A stretch of 64,000 bases of DNA. It comes from Corynebacterium phocae. GTDB taxonomy: Bacteria > Actinomycetota > Actinomycetes > Mycobacteriales > Mycobacteriaceae. Below the pieces are notes generated by a model. It was not told the DNA's origin, did no database searches, and saw only the letters and a list, made by a program, of their open reading frames with translations. Made by a program: the position numbers and the translations under genes. Below are positions 44,306-53,866 of this stretch, piece by piece. Each line of letters starts with the position of its first letter. Position 1 is the stretch's first letter. Where the stretch lies: NCBI RefSeq assembly GCF_008693075.1, contig NZ_VXKJ01000048.1:186001-250000 (forward strand), in the 5' to 3' direction.

Positions 44306-44361
44306 AACCAAAAGGGCACAGAAAACTGTGCCAAGTGGGCACGTTTTTGTCCCTTTTGGTT
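44306..44361. repeat. Nested inverted repeat
   Basis: Outer arms AACCAAAAGGG (44306-44316) and CCCTTTTGGTT (44351-44361) enclose GGCACAG-AAAA-CTGTGCC (44315-44332). The structure lies between the IS21 remnant and the relaxase remnant. It could be a transposon end or a structured transcript; it has no T-tract of a normal terminator. Confidence 0.55.
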
Positions 44362-44375
44362 TCGGGTTATTTCAT

Positions 44376-44700
44376 GAGGCCGTGTTCGCCGATCACATGA
44401 CCCGCACCTTCGGCGTGACGTGGGAGCCCCGGGAGATGGGCTGGGACCGGAACCGGTCGTGGGCGATCAGTAGCGTCCCTGAGGACCTGGTCGCGTAGTT
44501 TTCCACGAGGGTGCGGCAGATTGCAGTGGAGAAGGACCGGCTGATGGCCAAGTACGCTGCGACCCACGGTCGGCAGCCATCGGATGCCACGGCGATCCGG
44601 TTGCGTGCGCAGACCACGCTCGCGACGCATCCAGAGAAGCTGATCTACTCGTTGGCGGAGCTGACCGAACAGTGGCGCACCCCCGCGCCAGCCAGCAACT
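44376..44700 (+). pseudogene. MobF-type relaxase fragment with in-frame stop
   Basis: The frame reads VFADHMTRTFGVTWEPREMG, DRNRSWAISSVPEDLVA, then a TAG (44496-44498), then FSTRVRQIAVEKDRLMAKY and RQPSDATAIRLRAQTTLAT. This order is typical of the middle part of actinobacterial MobF (TrwC-like) relaxases. Neither the N-terminal catalytic part nor the helicase part is present. It shows that the island once contained conjugative or mobilisable DNA. Confidence 0.7.
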
Positions 44701-44978
44701 CAGTATGGATGCTGCCTCGCGTCCGTGTCGAGAATTCCCAGACGGGGTCTGAACGGCGCATGGGGCGTCCGCTTCAACTCTGAGCCCAACTCTCTGTGAT
44801 CTCAGGTCTCTGCCGGCTCGCCTTGAGGATGCCGTTGACGAGCGGTGACACGAACCGACGGGGAAGACGATGATCGGGCGTGGACAGCTAGACTTGGTTG
44901 ACAAGGTTACGTAACCTTTAAAGGACGACACCGTTTCGCCGAATGCGCAAATCATCTACAGGAAGGGGGGTGCGGCTC

Positions 44979-45932
44979 ATGATCGACTCGGCATGGAAGA
45001 TCTGGTATCGAGCACAACATGACCAGCGGTGCCTCGCTTCTGGTGAAGCTTTCGAGGACTACGCCACGGCGCTCTTGGCCCGCCTCCACAATGATTACCT
45101 GAACCCATCCCCGATGGGCAAGCACGGCGACGGGGGCTGTGACGGACTCGCTGACAACGGATCGATCCTATACGCCTGCTATGGGCAGCGAGCCACTACC
45201 GGGGTTGACCAGAAGACTAAGGACAAGCTGGAGTCTGACTTCGCCAGAGGGCTCGCTTGTTGGGACGGCTTCTCAACTTGGCGGTTCGTCACGAACGCTC
45301 TCCTTGGCCCCACGCCGACGCAGAGTGTCCTAGCTCTGCGACAACAACACGCGCCGGGGACGCAACGTCCTATCACTATCGAGATCTGGAAGGTTGACGA
45401 CCTGTGGTGGCAGGCCGCTAACAAGCTAACTCCAGCGCAGCTAGATGAAGTAATCCCAGGCGTCCCGCATGCCGAGAACGTGGAGCTTGCTGACCTTGTG
45501 GAGCTCATCCTCTCTCTGGAGGATGTAGACGGAGATGGCCCTGACCACATCGAATCCATCCGTCCAGTCCCCTCCACCAAGATGGACTTCAATAATCTCC
45601 CGGAAACTGCGAGGGCAGAGTTCAATGCGGGAAGGCTGCTTTCGGCACGTATCGACAAATGGTTCTCCGAACAGGCAGATCCTGGGTTGCGTGATGAGAA
45701 AGCCCAACGCTTCCGTGTCATCTACGAAGAGGCTCGACAGGCTACAAGGGACGTGCGCGAGGTTGTTCGCCAAGTCTATGGGGCGCTTGGTGGGCAGGAC
45801 TTCGATCTGTCCACGAAGCGGGCTAATGCCGTGTACGCCGTCACGGCTTACTTCTTTGACTCATGTGACATTTTCGAGGAGCCGCCTGCTGACAATGCTG
45901 GAGGCGAGGTGCGGTATGTTGCTACCAACTAA
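44979..45932 (+). CDS. ABC-3C system effector/C-terminal-domain component
   Basis: About 317 aa from the ATG at 44979, preceded by GGAAGGGGGG; an upstream in-frame ATG at 44943 lacks such a site. The N-terminal part (FEDYATALLARLHNDYL, KHGDGGCDGLADNGSILYAC, YGQ) resembles a restriction-endonuclease-like core with acidic residues in GDGGCDG. The C-terminal half (~200-317) would be the CTD that couples to the ABC ATPase in ABC-three-component systems. The gene order effector, middle component, ABC ATPase with short overlaps supports this. The nuclease reading is an inference. Confidence 0.65.
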   Translation: MIDSAWKIWYRAQHDQRCLASGEAFEDYATALLARLHNDYLNPSPMGKHGDGGCDGLADNGSILYACYGQRATTGVDQKTKDKLESDFARGLACWDGFSTWRFVTNALLGPTPTQSVLALRQQHAPGTQRPITIEIWKVDDLWWQAANKLTPAQLDEVIPGVPHAENVELADLVELILSLEDVDGDGPDHIESIRPVPSTKMDFNNLPETARAEFNAGRLLSARIDKWFSEQADPGLRDEKAQRFRVIYEEARQATRDVREVVRQVYGALGGQDFDLSTKRANAVYAVTAYFFDSCDIFEEPPADNAGGEVRYVATN

Positions 45933-46170
45933 AGGCATCGAGCCTCAGCGTGCTTTGCTGACCATTGGGGCAAGCCTGATCTCGCTTCTGGAATCGCCCG
46001 CAACCGTGTCGGGGCTTTGGGAGCGGTTCTCGAAGTGCTCAAGTGAGATTCACGCAGACTCCAAGGTGACCTTCGATTGGTTCGCTTTGGCATTGTCCAT
46101 GCTGTTTGCGATTGATGCAGTTTCCTGGAATGAATCTGGGCAGTTAGCGAGACGGCATGTTTCTGCATGA
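45916..46170 (+). CDS. ABC-3C system middle component
   Basis: 84 aa, starting at the ATG at 45916 and overlapping the effector gene by 17 bp and the ATPase gene by 14 bp. It begins MLLPTKGIEPQRALLTIGA and has a compact helical pattern with VTFDWFALALSMLFAIDAV. This matches the small middle component seen between effector and ATPase in ABC-3C loci. A longer frame extends to 45535 but would overlap the upstream gene almost fully. Confidence 0.7.
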   Translation: MLLPTKGIEPQRALLTIGASLISLLESPATVSGLWERFSKCSSEIHADSKVTFDWFALALSMLFAIDAVSWNESGQLARRHVSA

Positions 46171-47857
46171 ACTAGGCTCGTCCGACTCGCGCTTCAAGCG
46201 ACTGCGGTTTCACGAGGGGATGAACATTCTACTCGCGGACAAAACGACCGAATCCACGTCTGGGGATAGCCGGAATGGAGCGGGGAAGACCAGTTTCGTC
46301 AGAATCATGCGCTACCTGCTTGGCGGTCGTATTACCGACAGTCTCAAGGCTGAGGCATTGTCCGAGCACTCCTTCTGGGCAACACTTGACTTCGGAGAGT
46401 CGGCAGGGATTAGCCGAGTGGAAAGACCTGTTTCGCCGCAAAAGAAGGTCTATATTGATGGTGCCACGACTAACGTCGAGGACTGGAAACGTGAACTCTC
46501 TGCAATTTTAGGTATACCCGATTCTGTCAGAAAGCCGACAGTGGGCCAGTTGTTTGGACAGCTCGCCCGCGACTACTTCGGTGATCCGTTCAAGATTCAT
46601 CGTGTCGAGTCCGATTGGGAGTCCGGCACCCGGATAGGCTTCTTCCTCGGATTTTCCCCTGAGATTCTCGCGAAAGCAGGCGAAATAACCGCGCTGGAGA
46701 AGAATCAAAAAGCGCTCAGGAAGGCCATCTCCGAAGGTGCAATCGGAGCCATCACGCTCAGTGAGCCGGAACTGCGCGCCCGTTTGGCTCAGACACGTGA
46801 GAAGTGGTCGCGTTTGGAGTCCAATCTTTCAGGGTTTAGAGTCGACGAGCAGTATGCCGACCACCAAGAGGATGCAGACCGCCTGACCCATGCAATCAGA
46901 GAGCTCAACGATGAAGGACTCTCGCTTGAACAGCGGAAGCGCGACCTTGAGCTGGCAATGACAGAAGAGCGTCCAGCAGTGGCAGGAATGGACCTAGCAA
47001 AGCAACTGGAGAGTATGTATGCGGAGGTCGGCATCGTCTTGCCAGGAGCTGCAATCCACCGGTTCGCCGAGGTCGCTGAGTTTCATGCTTCAGTAGTGCG
47101 AAATCGCCAAATGTACCTTCAAGCAGAGCTTCTGGCCGTCACTCATCGCTTGGCGGAGGTCAACTCGGAACGTCAGGCCCTCGATCAGCGACGGTCGAGC
47201 ATCATGAATCTATTGAACGACTCAATGGCATTGGAAACATTCCGAACCGCCGAACGTGAACTCACAGATCTGGATGCTCTTGTTGCTGATCTGGAGCGGA
47301 AACTCGAACTGGTGCAGTCTGTCAGCGACACCGGCATCCGCCTGCGCGCAATGAAGTCCGAGGCCGAAGCGAACGTTCGAACTGAGATCGCAGACCGCGA
47401 GCTTCTTCTGGAATCAGCCATCGTTTTGTTTCAGCAGCTCGGCGAAGAGATCTATACAGACCGCAACGTCTCTTTGCTGATTGAAGCTACACCCAAGGGC
47501 GTGCTGAAAGTTGTGCCGAAGATTGATGGTGATGCATCAGCGGGAATTCTAGGTGTCAAGACCTTTCTGCTTGACATGGTGTGCACAGTCACGGCAATTA
47601 AACTCGGTCGCGCCCCGCGAATTCTGGTGCACGATAGTCAGTTGTTTGACTCTATGGATGACCGCCAGATTGCTTCTTGTCTCAACATTGGCGCTCGGCT
47701 GGCAGATGAGGTTGGGTTCCAGTACGTCGTGACACTCAACTCGGATCGTCTGACAGCGGCTGAATCCGAAGGATTCGACCGGCAGAGTTACGTCATCGAT
47801 CCGGTGCTCACCGACGCGGGAGAAGAAGGCGGACTGTTCGGGATCCGCTTCATCTAA
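46157..47857 (+). CDS. ABC-3C system ATPase (DUF2326)
   Basis: 566 aa. Walker A is GDSRNGAGKTSFV (~35-47) after the strand FHEGMNILLADKT; the middle (~180-430) is a long coiled coil as in SMC/RecN-like ATPases; the C-terminal DUF2326 contains RILVHDSQLFDSMDDRQI and YVVTLNSDRL, the latter being part of the ATP-site region. Such ATPases form the core of ABC-3C systems described computationally as conflict systems, thought to release an effector on sensing invaders. Anti-phage action here is inferred. Confidence 0.8.
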   Translation: MFLHELGSSDSRFKRLRFHEGMNILLADKTTESTSGDSRNGAGKTSFVRIMRYLLGGRITDSLKAEALSEHSFWATLDFGESAGISRVERPVSPQKKVYIDGATTNVEDWKRELSAILGIPDSVRKPTVGQLFGQLARDYFGDPFKIHRVESDWESGTRIGFFLGFSPEILAKAGEITALEKNQKALRKAISEGAIGAITLSEPELRARLAQTREKWSRLESNLSGFRVDEQYADHQEDADRLTHAIRELNDEGLSLEQRKRDLELAMTEERPAVAGMDLAKQLESMYAEVGIVLPGAAIHRFAEVAEFHASVVRNRQMYLQAELLAVTHRLAEVNSERQALDQRRSSIMNLLNDSMALETFRTAERELTDLDALVADLERKLELVQSVSDTGIRLRAMKSEAEANVRTEIADRELLLESAIVLFQQLGEEIYTDRNVSLLIEATPKGVLKVVPKIDGDASAGILGVKTFLLDMVCTVTAIKLGRAPRILVHDSQLFDSMDDRQIASCLNIGARLADEVGFQYVVTLNSDRLTAAESEGFDRQSYVIDPVLTDAGEEGGLFGIRFI

Positions 47858-47883
47858 CTCCTGTCCAGTGGTGCGATACCTCT

Positions 47884-47906
47884 GGCTGCGTCCCGTAGAG
47901 TGGTGT
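47884..47906. repeat. IS256-family left-end-like sequence
   Basis: A 23-bp stretch ahead of the transposase fragment (GGCTGCGTCCCGTAGAGTGG, then TGT). It matches 24008-24030 at 20 of 23 positions. Location ~90 bp before the transposase start fits a terminal inverted repeat. Confidence 0.5.
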
Positions 47907-47997
47907 AAAAGTCTGGTGGATTTTTGGCGTAAAACGCTAAGGGAGCCACCGTAGGACTCGGTTTAATTTCCTCCAAGAAATGAAAGGACTCACTACG

Positions 47998-48318
47998 ATG
48001 GCTCACGACCATTCTGCCCTATCTGAACTGTTTTCGAAAGTTAAAGAAGACCCCGACTACGCCAAGGACATCATTCGCTTGACGCTTCAAGCGACCTTCC
48101 AGGACCTCATCAACGAAGAATCCAAGGAATTCATCGGTGCTGGTACCTACGAGCGGTCTGAAGGCCGCACCAACTCCCGAAACGGAACTAGGCCAAGGAC
48201 GCTCAAGACCAAAGGTGGGGATCTAGAGCTAGCTATTCCAAAGATGCGAAAAGGCTCGTTCTTCCCCTCCCTGCTAGAACCACGCAAGCTTATCGACAAG
48301 TTGTCAAGCGACGTTTAA
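47998..48318 (+). pseudogene. IS256-family transposase, 5' fragment
   Basis: About 106 codons from the ATG at 47998 (AAAGGA upstream). ALSELFSKVKEDPDY, LQATFQDLINEE and SRNGTRPRTLKTKGGDLELA are the family-typical N-terminus; full transposases are ~400 aa. The sequence breaks off at LEPRKLIDK, near 48300, where an IS21-end-like sequence starts (TTGTCAAGCGACG). The DDE catalytic part is missing. Confidence 0.85.
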
Positions 48319-48449
48319 AATGTTCCAACTAGCGTCATTAAATTGTTCCAGCCCACACCACCACTACCCCGGAAATGATAAAACGGCGTACCTGCCAGCG
48401 CGTACGCCAGCCCTAGTCCCTCAGCCTTGCCGCCGACGGAACTGATACT
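48308..48449. repeat. 142-bp direct repeat, right copy
   Basis: Matches 43849-43990 (135 of 142 identical). Here the repeat is in its original context at the 3' end of the fic gene. Together the copies enclose the IstB and relaxase remnants, the ABC-3C genes and the IS256 fragment. Confidence 0.85.
48378..48408 (-). terminator. Terminator of the fic gene
   Basis: On the minus strand GGCGTAC and GTACGCC pair around a ~10-nt loop and are followed by GTTTTATC, ~13 bp after the fic stop. A copy is present in the left 142-bp repeat. Confidence 0.65.
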
Positions 48450-49524
48450 TACCTTTACCACGGCCAGACACGGGCTCAATAAGCCCGCGCTCTTTCATCT
48501 CCAGAAGGATCTCGGAACTCCTTGTCCGCCCCAGGCCAAGCACCTCCTGAACGTCCGTTCTTCCGAACGCACTCTTAGTCCCTAAAGCCTCTTGCAATTC
48601 CCGAACGTGCGAAGCGGTCTTTGCGGAAAAATCTTCCCCAATGTTCGCTTTCCCACGTTCAATGTCCGCCTTTTCGGCCCCAATGTTCGCTTTTTTAAGA
48701 TCGGCGAATCCGGCGTTAATATGCATGACCCGGTTGCGAAGCGGGTGATTCTCGTTCAGCAGAAGATTGCGCAGGAACAGCTCAAGGAACTCTGTCGTTT
48801 CATAGATTCCATTTTTCAGATCATTGAAATTCGCCCGGACCAGAGCGTTTCGAAAATACCAAGCGTTGCCAGCAAAAACGTCGTTTGTTACATCAAAACC
48901 CAGGGTGCGCAGATACTTAATAAAGAACACCGACACCGTTCTGGTGTTCCCCTCTCCGAATACATGAATCTGCCACAGTCTGGATACAAAATCCGCGAGG
49001 TGCTCAATTGTCTCATCCAACGAGAGACCTTTATAGGAAAATCTTTTCTCCTCAGAAAGGTCATAATTCAGTGTTGCACGAAGCTCCGATGCACTTCCAT
49101 AAAGAACGGTCGCTCCGTTCAAAACCCATTATTTCTTAGTGATATTGTAGTCCCGAATGCATCCAGCATGAGGATAGATACCGGTAAATAACCTCCTGTG
49201 AATGGAGAGAAATTCGTGGGACGTGAAACTGAAAGCTCGCTCCGAAAGCAACGCGGCTAAACGGATAGAAACTTTGTCTGCCTCCTCGGTGCGGTCCTCG
49301 CTATCATGAGACGGATTTTCTTCGTAATAAGTCTGCAGGAGCTCGTCCGCCTCGGCGAAGGAGATTTCACCCTCAATATTGCGAATGGCGGTACGCACCA
49401 AATATTCTGAAGTCTCCAGGCCATCAACCGCTTGCAAGCCTATCGCGGTATGCCAAACATAGCCCTTGCCCCGCCTACCTGGTTCAGATTCTCGAATGTA
49501 TTCCGCAAAAGGATCTTCAGTCAC
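48421..49524 (-). pseudogene. fic: Fic-domain protein gene interrupted by one stop codon
   Basis: Two collinear pieces in the same frame, 49524-49129 and 49122-48421, are separated by a single TAA. The first ends CIRDYNITKK, then stop, then WVLNGATVLYGSASELRATL, where intact family members usually have Glu in KKEWVLNG; a GAA-to-TAA change would explain it. The second piece carries the catalytic motif HVFGEGNTRT (HxFxEGNxR) and a C-terminal winged-helix-like tail (SSEILLEMKERGLIEPVSGR). Fic enzymes AMPylate target proteins. Intact length would be ~367 aa. Re-start at the TTG after the stop could give the catalytic part, but it would lack the N-terminus. Confidence 0.8.
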
Positions 49525-49909
49525 GCCCTCGCACCTCCCTACGGTTTGATCTCTGTCGGAAACACCGTTACCGCTAACACTCTACTCGGGAACGCTAGCA
49601 CTGACGTAGTACTTGCGCCCGCCCCTGGCTCAGATTGATTTTCTCCACGTTGCGCGGCCGTGAATGCTTCCGGGAAGCTAAATACTACGAAGCCAAAAGC
49701 ATGACCTCACAATGAAACCAGCAGTTTACACCCGTCAGTTGTAACCCAGCCCCTGAGACTTCCCTTTGGTAACGCCTCTATCAACACCCCGGCCACAACA
49801 AGACTGAAGGAAAGAAATCGCACCACGCCCGGGGACTTAATCAATGGCGCTAGATGCTCGTTCCAAAATGGCGCTCGACAGTTGGGACGCTCATTGAACA
49901 GTCATGGTT
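49525..49909. other. Intergenic region before the surface-protein gene's 3' end
   Basis: About 385 bp without a convincing gene. GCTCGTTCCAAAATGGCGCTCGACA-like words at ~49857-49881 recall the IS21-end words seen elsewhere. No terminator could be assigned with confidence for the minus-strand surface gene. Confidence 0.3.
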
Positions 49910-52408
49910 CTAGAAGTGCCACGGAAACCTAAGCGGCAAGAATCCACTGGTAAACCGCTGCACAAATGGTGCCAAGAACTTACCCAGCAAGAATGCCAGG
50001 GAGGTTCCTCCAAGAATACCGATTAGCCAACCGTTCCCATTGAAAATCTTCCTCTTAAAGCTTGAAATAGGACGTTCGGGATCCTTCGGGGTGGGTTTGA
50101 CGCCCGGAGACTTCGGCTCCGCAGGCTTCCCCGGGGACTGCGGCGCAGGACCGACCTCTGGGTCCCCTGCGCCGCTCTCGGGGGTCATGGAGCCATCAGC
50201 CCCAGGTTGCTCCGGCATAGGAGCTTCAGATTCACCAGGACCATCAACCTCCGGCTGCTTGGGTTCTTCAGTTTCAGGATGCTTGGGGTCCTCAACCTCC
50301 GGCTGCTCCACCTCCGGCACCACCGAGTCCTCGGAAATATCAGACTCTGGCTTCTCAGGCTGATCAGACTCCGGTTTCTTGGGTTCCTCAGAACCACCGG
50401 CCTCGGGCTCCTCAGGCGTCGGGACTTCAGATTCACCAGGAGCACCAGCCTCGGGCTGCTCCATCTCCGGTACCTCTGGCCCCTCTGAACCTTCCTCAGT
50501 CTCCGGCTTAGAGTCACCAGAACCACCATCCTCCGGCTGCCCGGGTTCTTCAGACTCCGGCTGCTTGGGGCCCTCAGTTTCCGGCTGCGAGGGCTCCTCA
50601 GTCTCCGGCTCCGCGGGCACCTCAGTTTCCGGCTCCGGCACTACCGACTCATCAGAACCGCCAACCTCGGGCCGCTCCGGCATAGGAGTTTCAGATTCAC
50701 CAGGACCATCAGCCTCGGGCTGCTCCATCTCCGGTACCTCTGGCCCCTCAGAACCTTCCTCAGTCTCCGGCTTAGAGTCACCAGAACCACCATCCTCCGG
50801 CTGCCCGGGCTCTTCAGACTCCGGCTGCTTGGGGCCCTCAGTCTCCGGCTCCGAGGGCTCCTCAGTCTCCGTCTCCGGCACTACCGACTCATCAGAACCG
50901 CCAACCTCGGGTCGCTCCGGCATAGGAGTTTCAGATTCACCAGGACCATCAGTCTCCGGCTGTTCCATCTCCGGTGCCTCTGCATCCCCAGCCCCTTCTT
51001 CGGTCTCTGGCTGATCGGGCTGGTCATCCTCCGACTTCTTGGGGCCCTCAGAACCACCGGCCTCGGGCTTCTCAGGTGTCAGGCCTTCAGATTCTTGAGG
51101 ATCACCAGCCTCAGGATGCTCGGGTGCCTCGGTTTCTGGCCCTTCAGGAGTCTCGGAACCGCCAGCCTCCGCCTGGGGCTTTGGAGACTCGGTATCAGCA
51201 GATTCACTGTCTCCAGGCTTTACCTCCGGGGCTTCCGGCTGTGATTCCTCGTTAGTGCCCTCATCACCGGACCCAGCTTCACCATCTTTCTCCGGTTCTT
51301 TTTCTTCCGGATCCTGAGGCTGTGCCTCATTCTTTGGATCGTTGGGATTTGTTACCTCATCGGTTGCGGTGGAGTCCTTGATGGTCTTCCCATTGCTATC
51401 GACAACGGTGTTGAGCTCCTCGCCATCCTTGGCACCGTCATTGTCCGTATCCGCTTTCAGTGGATCGGTGCTGCCGGCCGGGTAGTCCTCCCTAAATGCA
51501 TGTTTGGTATAGGGATTATGATTTCCAGCCAGTTCGTCGAGGTCGTTGACACCATCTTTGTCGGTGTCAGCCTTCTTCGGATCAGTCCCAAATTCAGCTT
51601 CTCTGGCGTCGGGAAGTCCATCGTTGTCAGTATCTAGTGCAACATTCGGGTCCGAAACGACATCGGTGGCATTCTTATCTTTGATTGAGGACTTGGCTTT
51701 CTCGCTATAAATAAGGTTGAGCTCATCACCATCGCTGATTCCGTCGTTGTCGGTATCTGCAGACGTTGGGTTGGTATTTCCAGGCCCACGATCTGGGTGG
51801 AACTTGGTTTCAAATGAGTTTAACTGACCATTGATTTCAAAATAGTCATCTACGCCATCTCCATCGGTGTCAGGTTTAGTGTCGTCAGTACCAAAAGCCA
51901 CCTCCAACGCAAGGACCAGACCGTCCCCGTCTTGGTCAACATCCTGGGTATTTGGGTCACTGGGATAATCATAGGGAAAGTTTGGATCCCAGACGGTCTT
52001 CTTGGACCTACCATCAACAAGAGTCCCCAACTCCGCACCATCATTTAAGCCATCACCGTCAGTATCAGCGTCAGTGGGATCGGTTGAACCTGGAGCCGTG
52101 GGGTAGTACCTAGTCGTGTACTGATTGAAAGTGCCTTGAATCTCATCGTAGTCACTGATTCCATCGCGATCAGTGTCCACCTTCTCCGGGTCTGTCTCGT
52201 AATACTCTTCGAGATAGTCCGGCACCCCATCACCATCAGTATCCGTGGGATTGTCCTCCTGCCCAGCCGGGGGATCTGGGAACTTATCTTCCTCAGCCAA
52301 AGCCGGGACGCTTACCGTTCCAGTGACCGCCAACGCCATAATCGCGGCAGTGGAAATCCTAGACTTCGCTAGGGTCCTAAGATCGCGCGACCTTGAGATT
52401 CTTTTCAT
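49910..52408 (-). CDS. Cell-surface protein with thrombospondin type 3-like calcium repeats and a Pro/Glu-rich stalk
   Basis: About 832 aa from the ATG at 52408 (AAAGGAAT upstream). A signal peptide ends near VSVPALA|EEDK (~residue 40). Residues ~55-330 hold repeated DTDGDGVPDY/DTDRDGISDYDE loops typical of TSP3/calcium-binding repeats. Residues ~350-760 are Pro/Glu/Gly/Ser repeats (PERPEVGGSDES, EMEQPEADGPGES), near-identical at DNA level with ~240-264 bp periods. A hydrophobic segment (GWLIGILGGTSLAFLLGKFL) lies ~35 residues from the end. No LPxTG motif is visible, so attachment is probably through this membrane segment. Likely an adhesin or wall-spanning protein; ligand unknown. Confidence 0.78.
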   Translation of the reverse strand: MKRISRSRDLRTLAKSRISTAAIMALAVTGTVSVPALAEEDKFPDPPAGQEDNPTDTDGDGVPDYLEEYYETDPEKVDTDRDGISDYDEIQGTFNQYTTRYYPTAPGSTDPTDADTDGDGLNDGAELGTLVDGRSKKTVWDPNFPYDYPSDPNTQDVDQDGDGLVLALEVAFGTDDTKPDTDGDGVDDYFEINGQLNSFETKFHPDRGPGNTNPTSADTDNDGISDGDELNLIYSEKAKSSIKDKNATDVVSDPNVALDTDNDGLPDAREAEFGTDPKKADTDKDGVNDLDELAGNHNPYTKHAFREDYPAGSTDPLKADTDNDGAKDGEELNTVVDSNGKTIKDSTATDEVTNPNDPKNEAQPQDPEEKEPEKDGEAGSGDEGTNEESQPEAPEVKPGDSESADTESPKPQAEAGGSETPEGPETEAPEHPEAGDPQESEGLTPEKPEAGGSEGPKKSEDDQPDQPETEEGAGDAEAPEMEQPETDGPGESETPMPERPEVGGSDESVVPETETEEPSEPETEGPKQPESEEPGQPEDGGSGDSKPETEEGSEGPEVPEMEQPEADGPGESETPMPERPEVGGSDESVVPEPETEVPAEPETEEPSQPETEGPKQPESEEPGQPEDGGSGDSKPETEEGSEGPEVPEMEQPEAGAPGESEVPTPEEPEAGGSEEPKKPESDQPEKPESDISEDSVVPEVEQPEVEDPKHPETEEPKQPEVDGPGESEAPMPEQPGADGSMTPESGAGDPEVGPAPQSPGKPAEPKSPGVKPTPKDPERPISSFKRKIFNGNGWLIGILGGTSLAFLLGKFLAPFVQRFTSGFLPLRFPWHF

Positions 52409-52939
52409 CAGTATTCCTTTCTGCGCAGCCCCCAGAGGCATGCGGTACATGTGGGAAAAATGCAGCCAGTCAATCAGGGAGCAGACTTACCTATACAAGA
52501 ACAGATCGGTCAAACTGAACTGTTCCCCTGTTGCAGACCACTTAGTTCAGGTGCTCTAGAAAGCTACACCGAAAGTTCCCATTCTCCAATTCTCGAATGT
52601 ATAGACAGGCTCCCACATGGAAAAAGTTGAAGAAACTGTGAGCAAAACCTCACCGATTGAAAGAATTGCGTTGATTTTCCAGGACTTCGGAGGCCCAGCT
52701 TTCCGCCCACATGAGGACCTGTTCAAACCTGGAACACCGCGCTGCGCTTTCTGACGAGCACGAGAGGTTCGCACGTGAGATTGCTGCACAGGTGGGCGTT
52801 GACCCGCGTCGCGCTGAAGTGGGCTAAGCTTCGTTACTGTTGGATGGATAGATGAGAAAAAGTACCTTTGCCATTTATCGAACAGGGACAAAGCTCAGCG
52901 CACATCAGGGAGGGTTTCCTGGGCGGGGTACCTATTTAG
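52409..52939. other. Intergenic region with short coding relics
   Basis: It includes the promoter side of the surface-protein gene. On the plus strand a frame ending at 52827 reads SDEHERFAREIAAQVGVDPR before its stop, which looks like the end of a decayed gene of unknown family. A 111-aa minus frame across it (52556-52891) has no domain or ribosome site. Confidence 0.3.
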
Positions 52940-53698
52940 TACCTGCAGAGTAGCTACGGGGGCTCCACGGAATGCAGGTACACCACGCTAGCGGACGCTA
53001 CCCGGGGGCTCTCCCCGGAACAGCTCACCAGCATCGAGCTGACCAAGAGCCCAGTTAACAAGCACCTTTACGAAATAGCGAAGTACCTGAAAACTGCAAC
53101 TGGGCAACGCGTCATCGAGGGGGAAGGCGGTGGGATCAGAGAAGTACTGATTGCCGCCAAGGAGAACGATCTGCCCGATCCGTTGTTCATTGACACCGGG
53201 GTGCAGTTCAAGGTCATCTTCCGGTGGGGGTCGCGCTTCACGCCCCTGGAACGTGAATGGCTTGACGCCCTGGGCGCGCAGCTTTCCCCCATCGAGGAGG
53301 ACATCCTGGTGAGTTTGCACCGCGGGGAAAAGTATTCGCGGGCACGGTTGCACCAGGAGTACGCTCCTTATTCGGAAGCCAACCTCGACCGTGTGATCGC
53401 TGGCCTGACCCGCCGGAAGCTCATAATCGTGCGGCACGAAGAATTTTTCCTGGAACAGCCTACCAAGGAGTCTGCGGCTGCGGCTGCGGTGGATTTTCAG
53501 TCACTGGGAAAGAACGTCCCCGCAGTGGCCGCCGTAGTACAGTCTGCGGGAAGAGCCACTATCAAGGAACTAACGCGGCGCACCGGACTTTCCGTCGGCC
53601 AGGTCCGTTACGCGCTGACGCCCCTCCTGGAGCACAGCTTGGTGGCAATGGAAGGCGGTCAGGGAACGAAAGTTACCAGCTACGCATGGGAGAACTAG
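52940..53698 (+). pseudogene. ATP-binding protein (AlbA/HATPase-type regulator), 5'-truncated
   Basis: The frame is open from a TAG (52937-52939) to the stop at 53698 without a good start. It reads KSPVNKHLYEIAKYL, GGGIREVLIAAKENDLPDP, FKVIFRWGSRF and ends in two winged-helix-like segments (ARLHQEYAPYSEANLDRVIA; RATIKELTRRTGLSVGQVRY). This is the C-terminal half of proteins with an N-terminal AlbA_2 domain and a GHKL-like ATPase. The first ~250 residues are missing. Confidence 0.6.
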
Positions 53699-53866
53699 GT
53701 GACAGCCACCGCGACCTCTCCGCGACGTCCAGGAAGAAATAAACCAGCAAGCTCACCAACACCAAAACCACCCCGGAACTGGTTTTTTAAACCCCCACCC
53801 ACGACCATCCCCCAAAGAGGAACCACTACACGGGACTTAATCGAACGGCTGCCCTACAGCAGAACT

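Noticed and set aside
45535..45915. Longer form of the ABC-3C middle component
   Set aside because: It would overlap the effector gene by almost 400 bp; the ATG at 45916 gives the expected small size and overlap.
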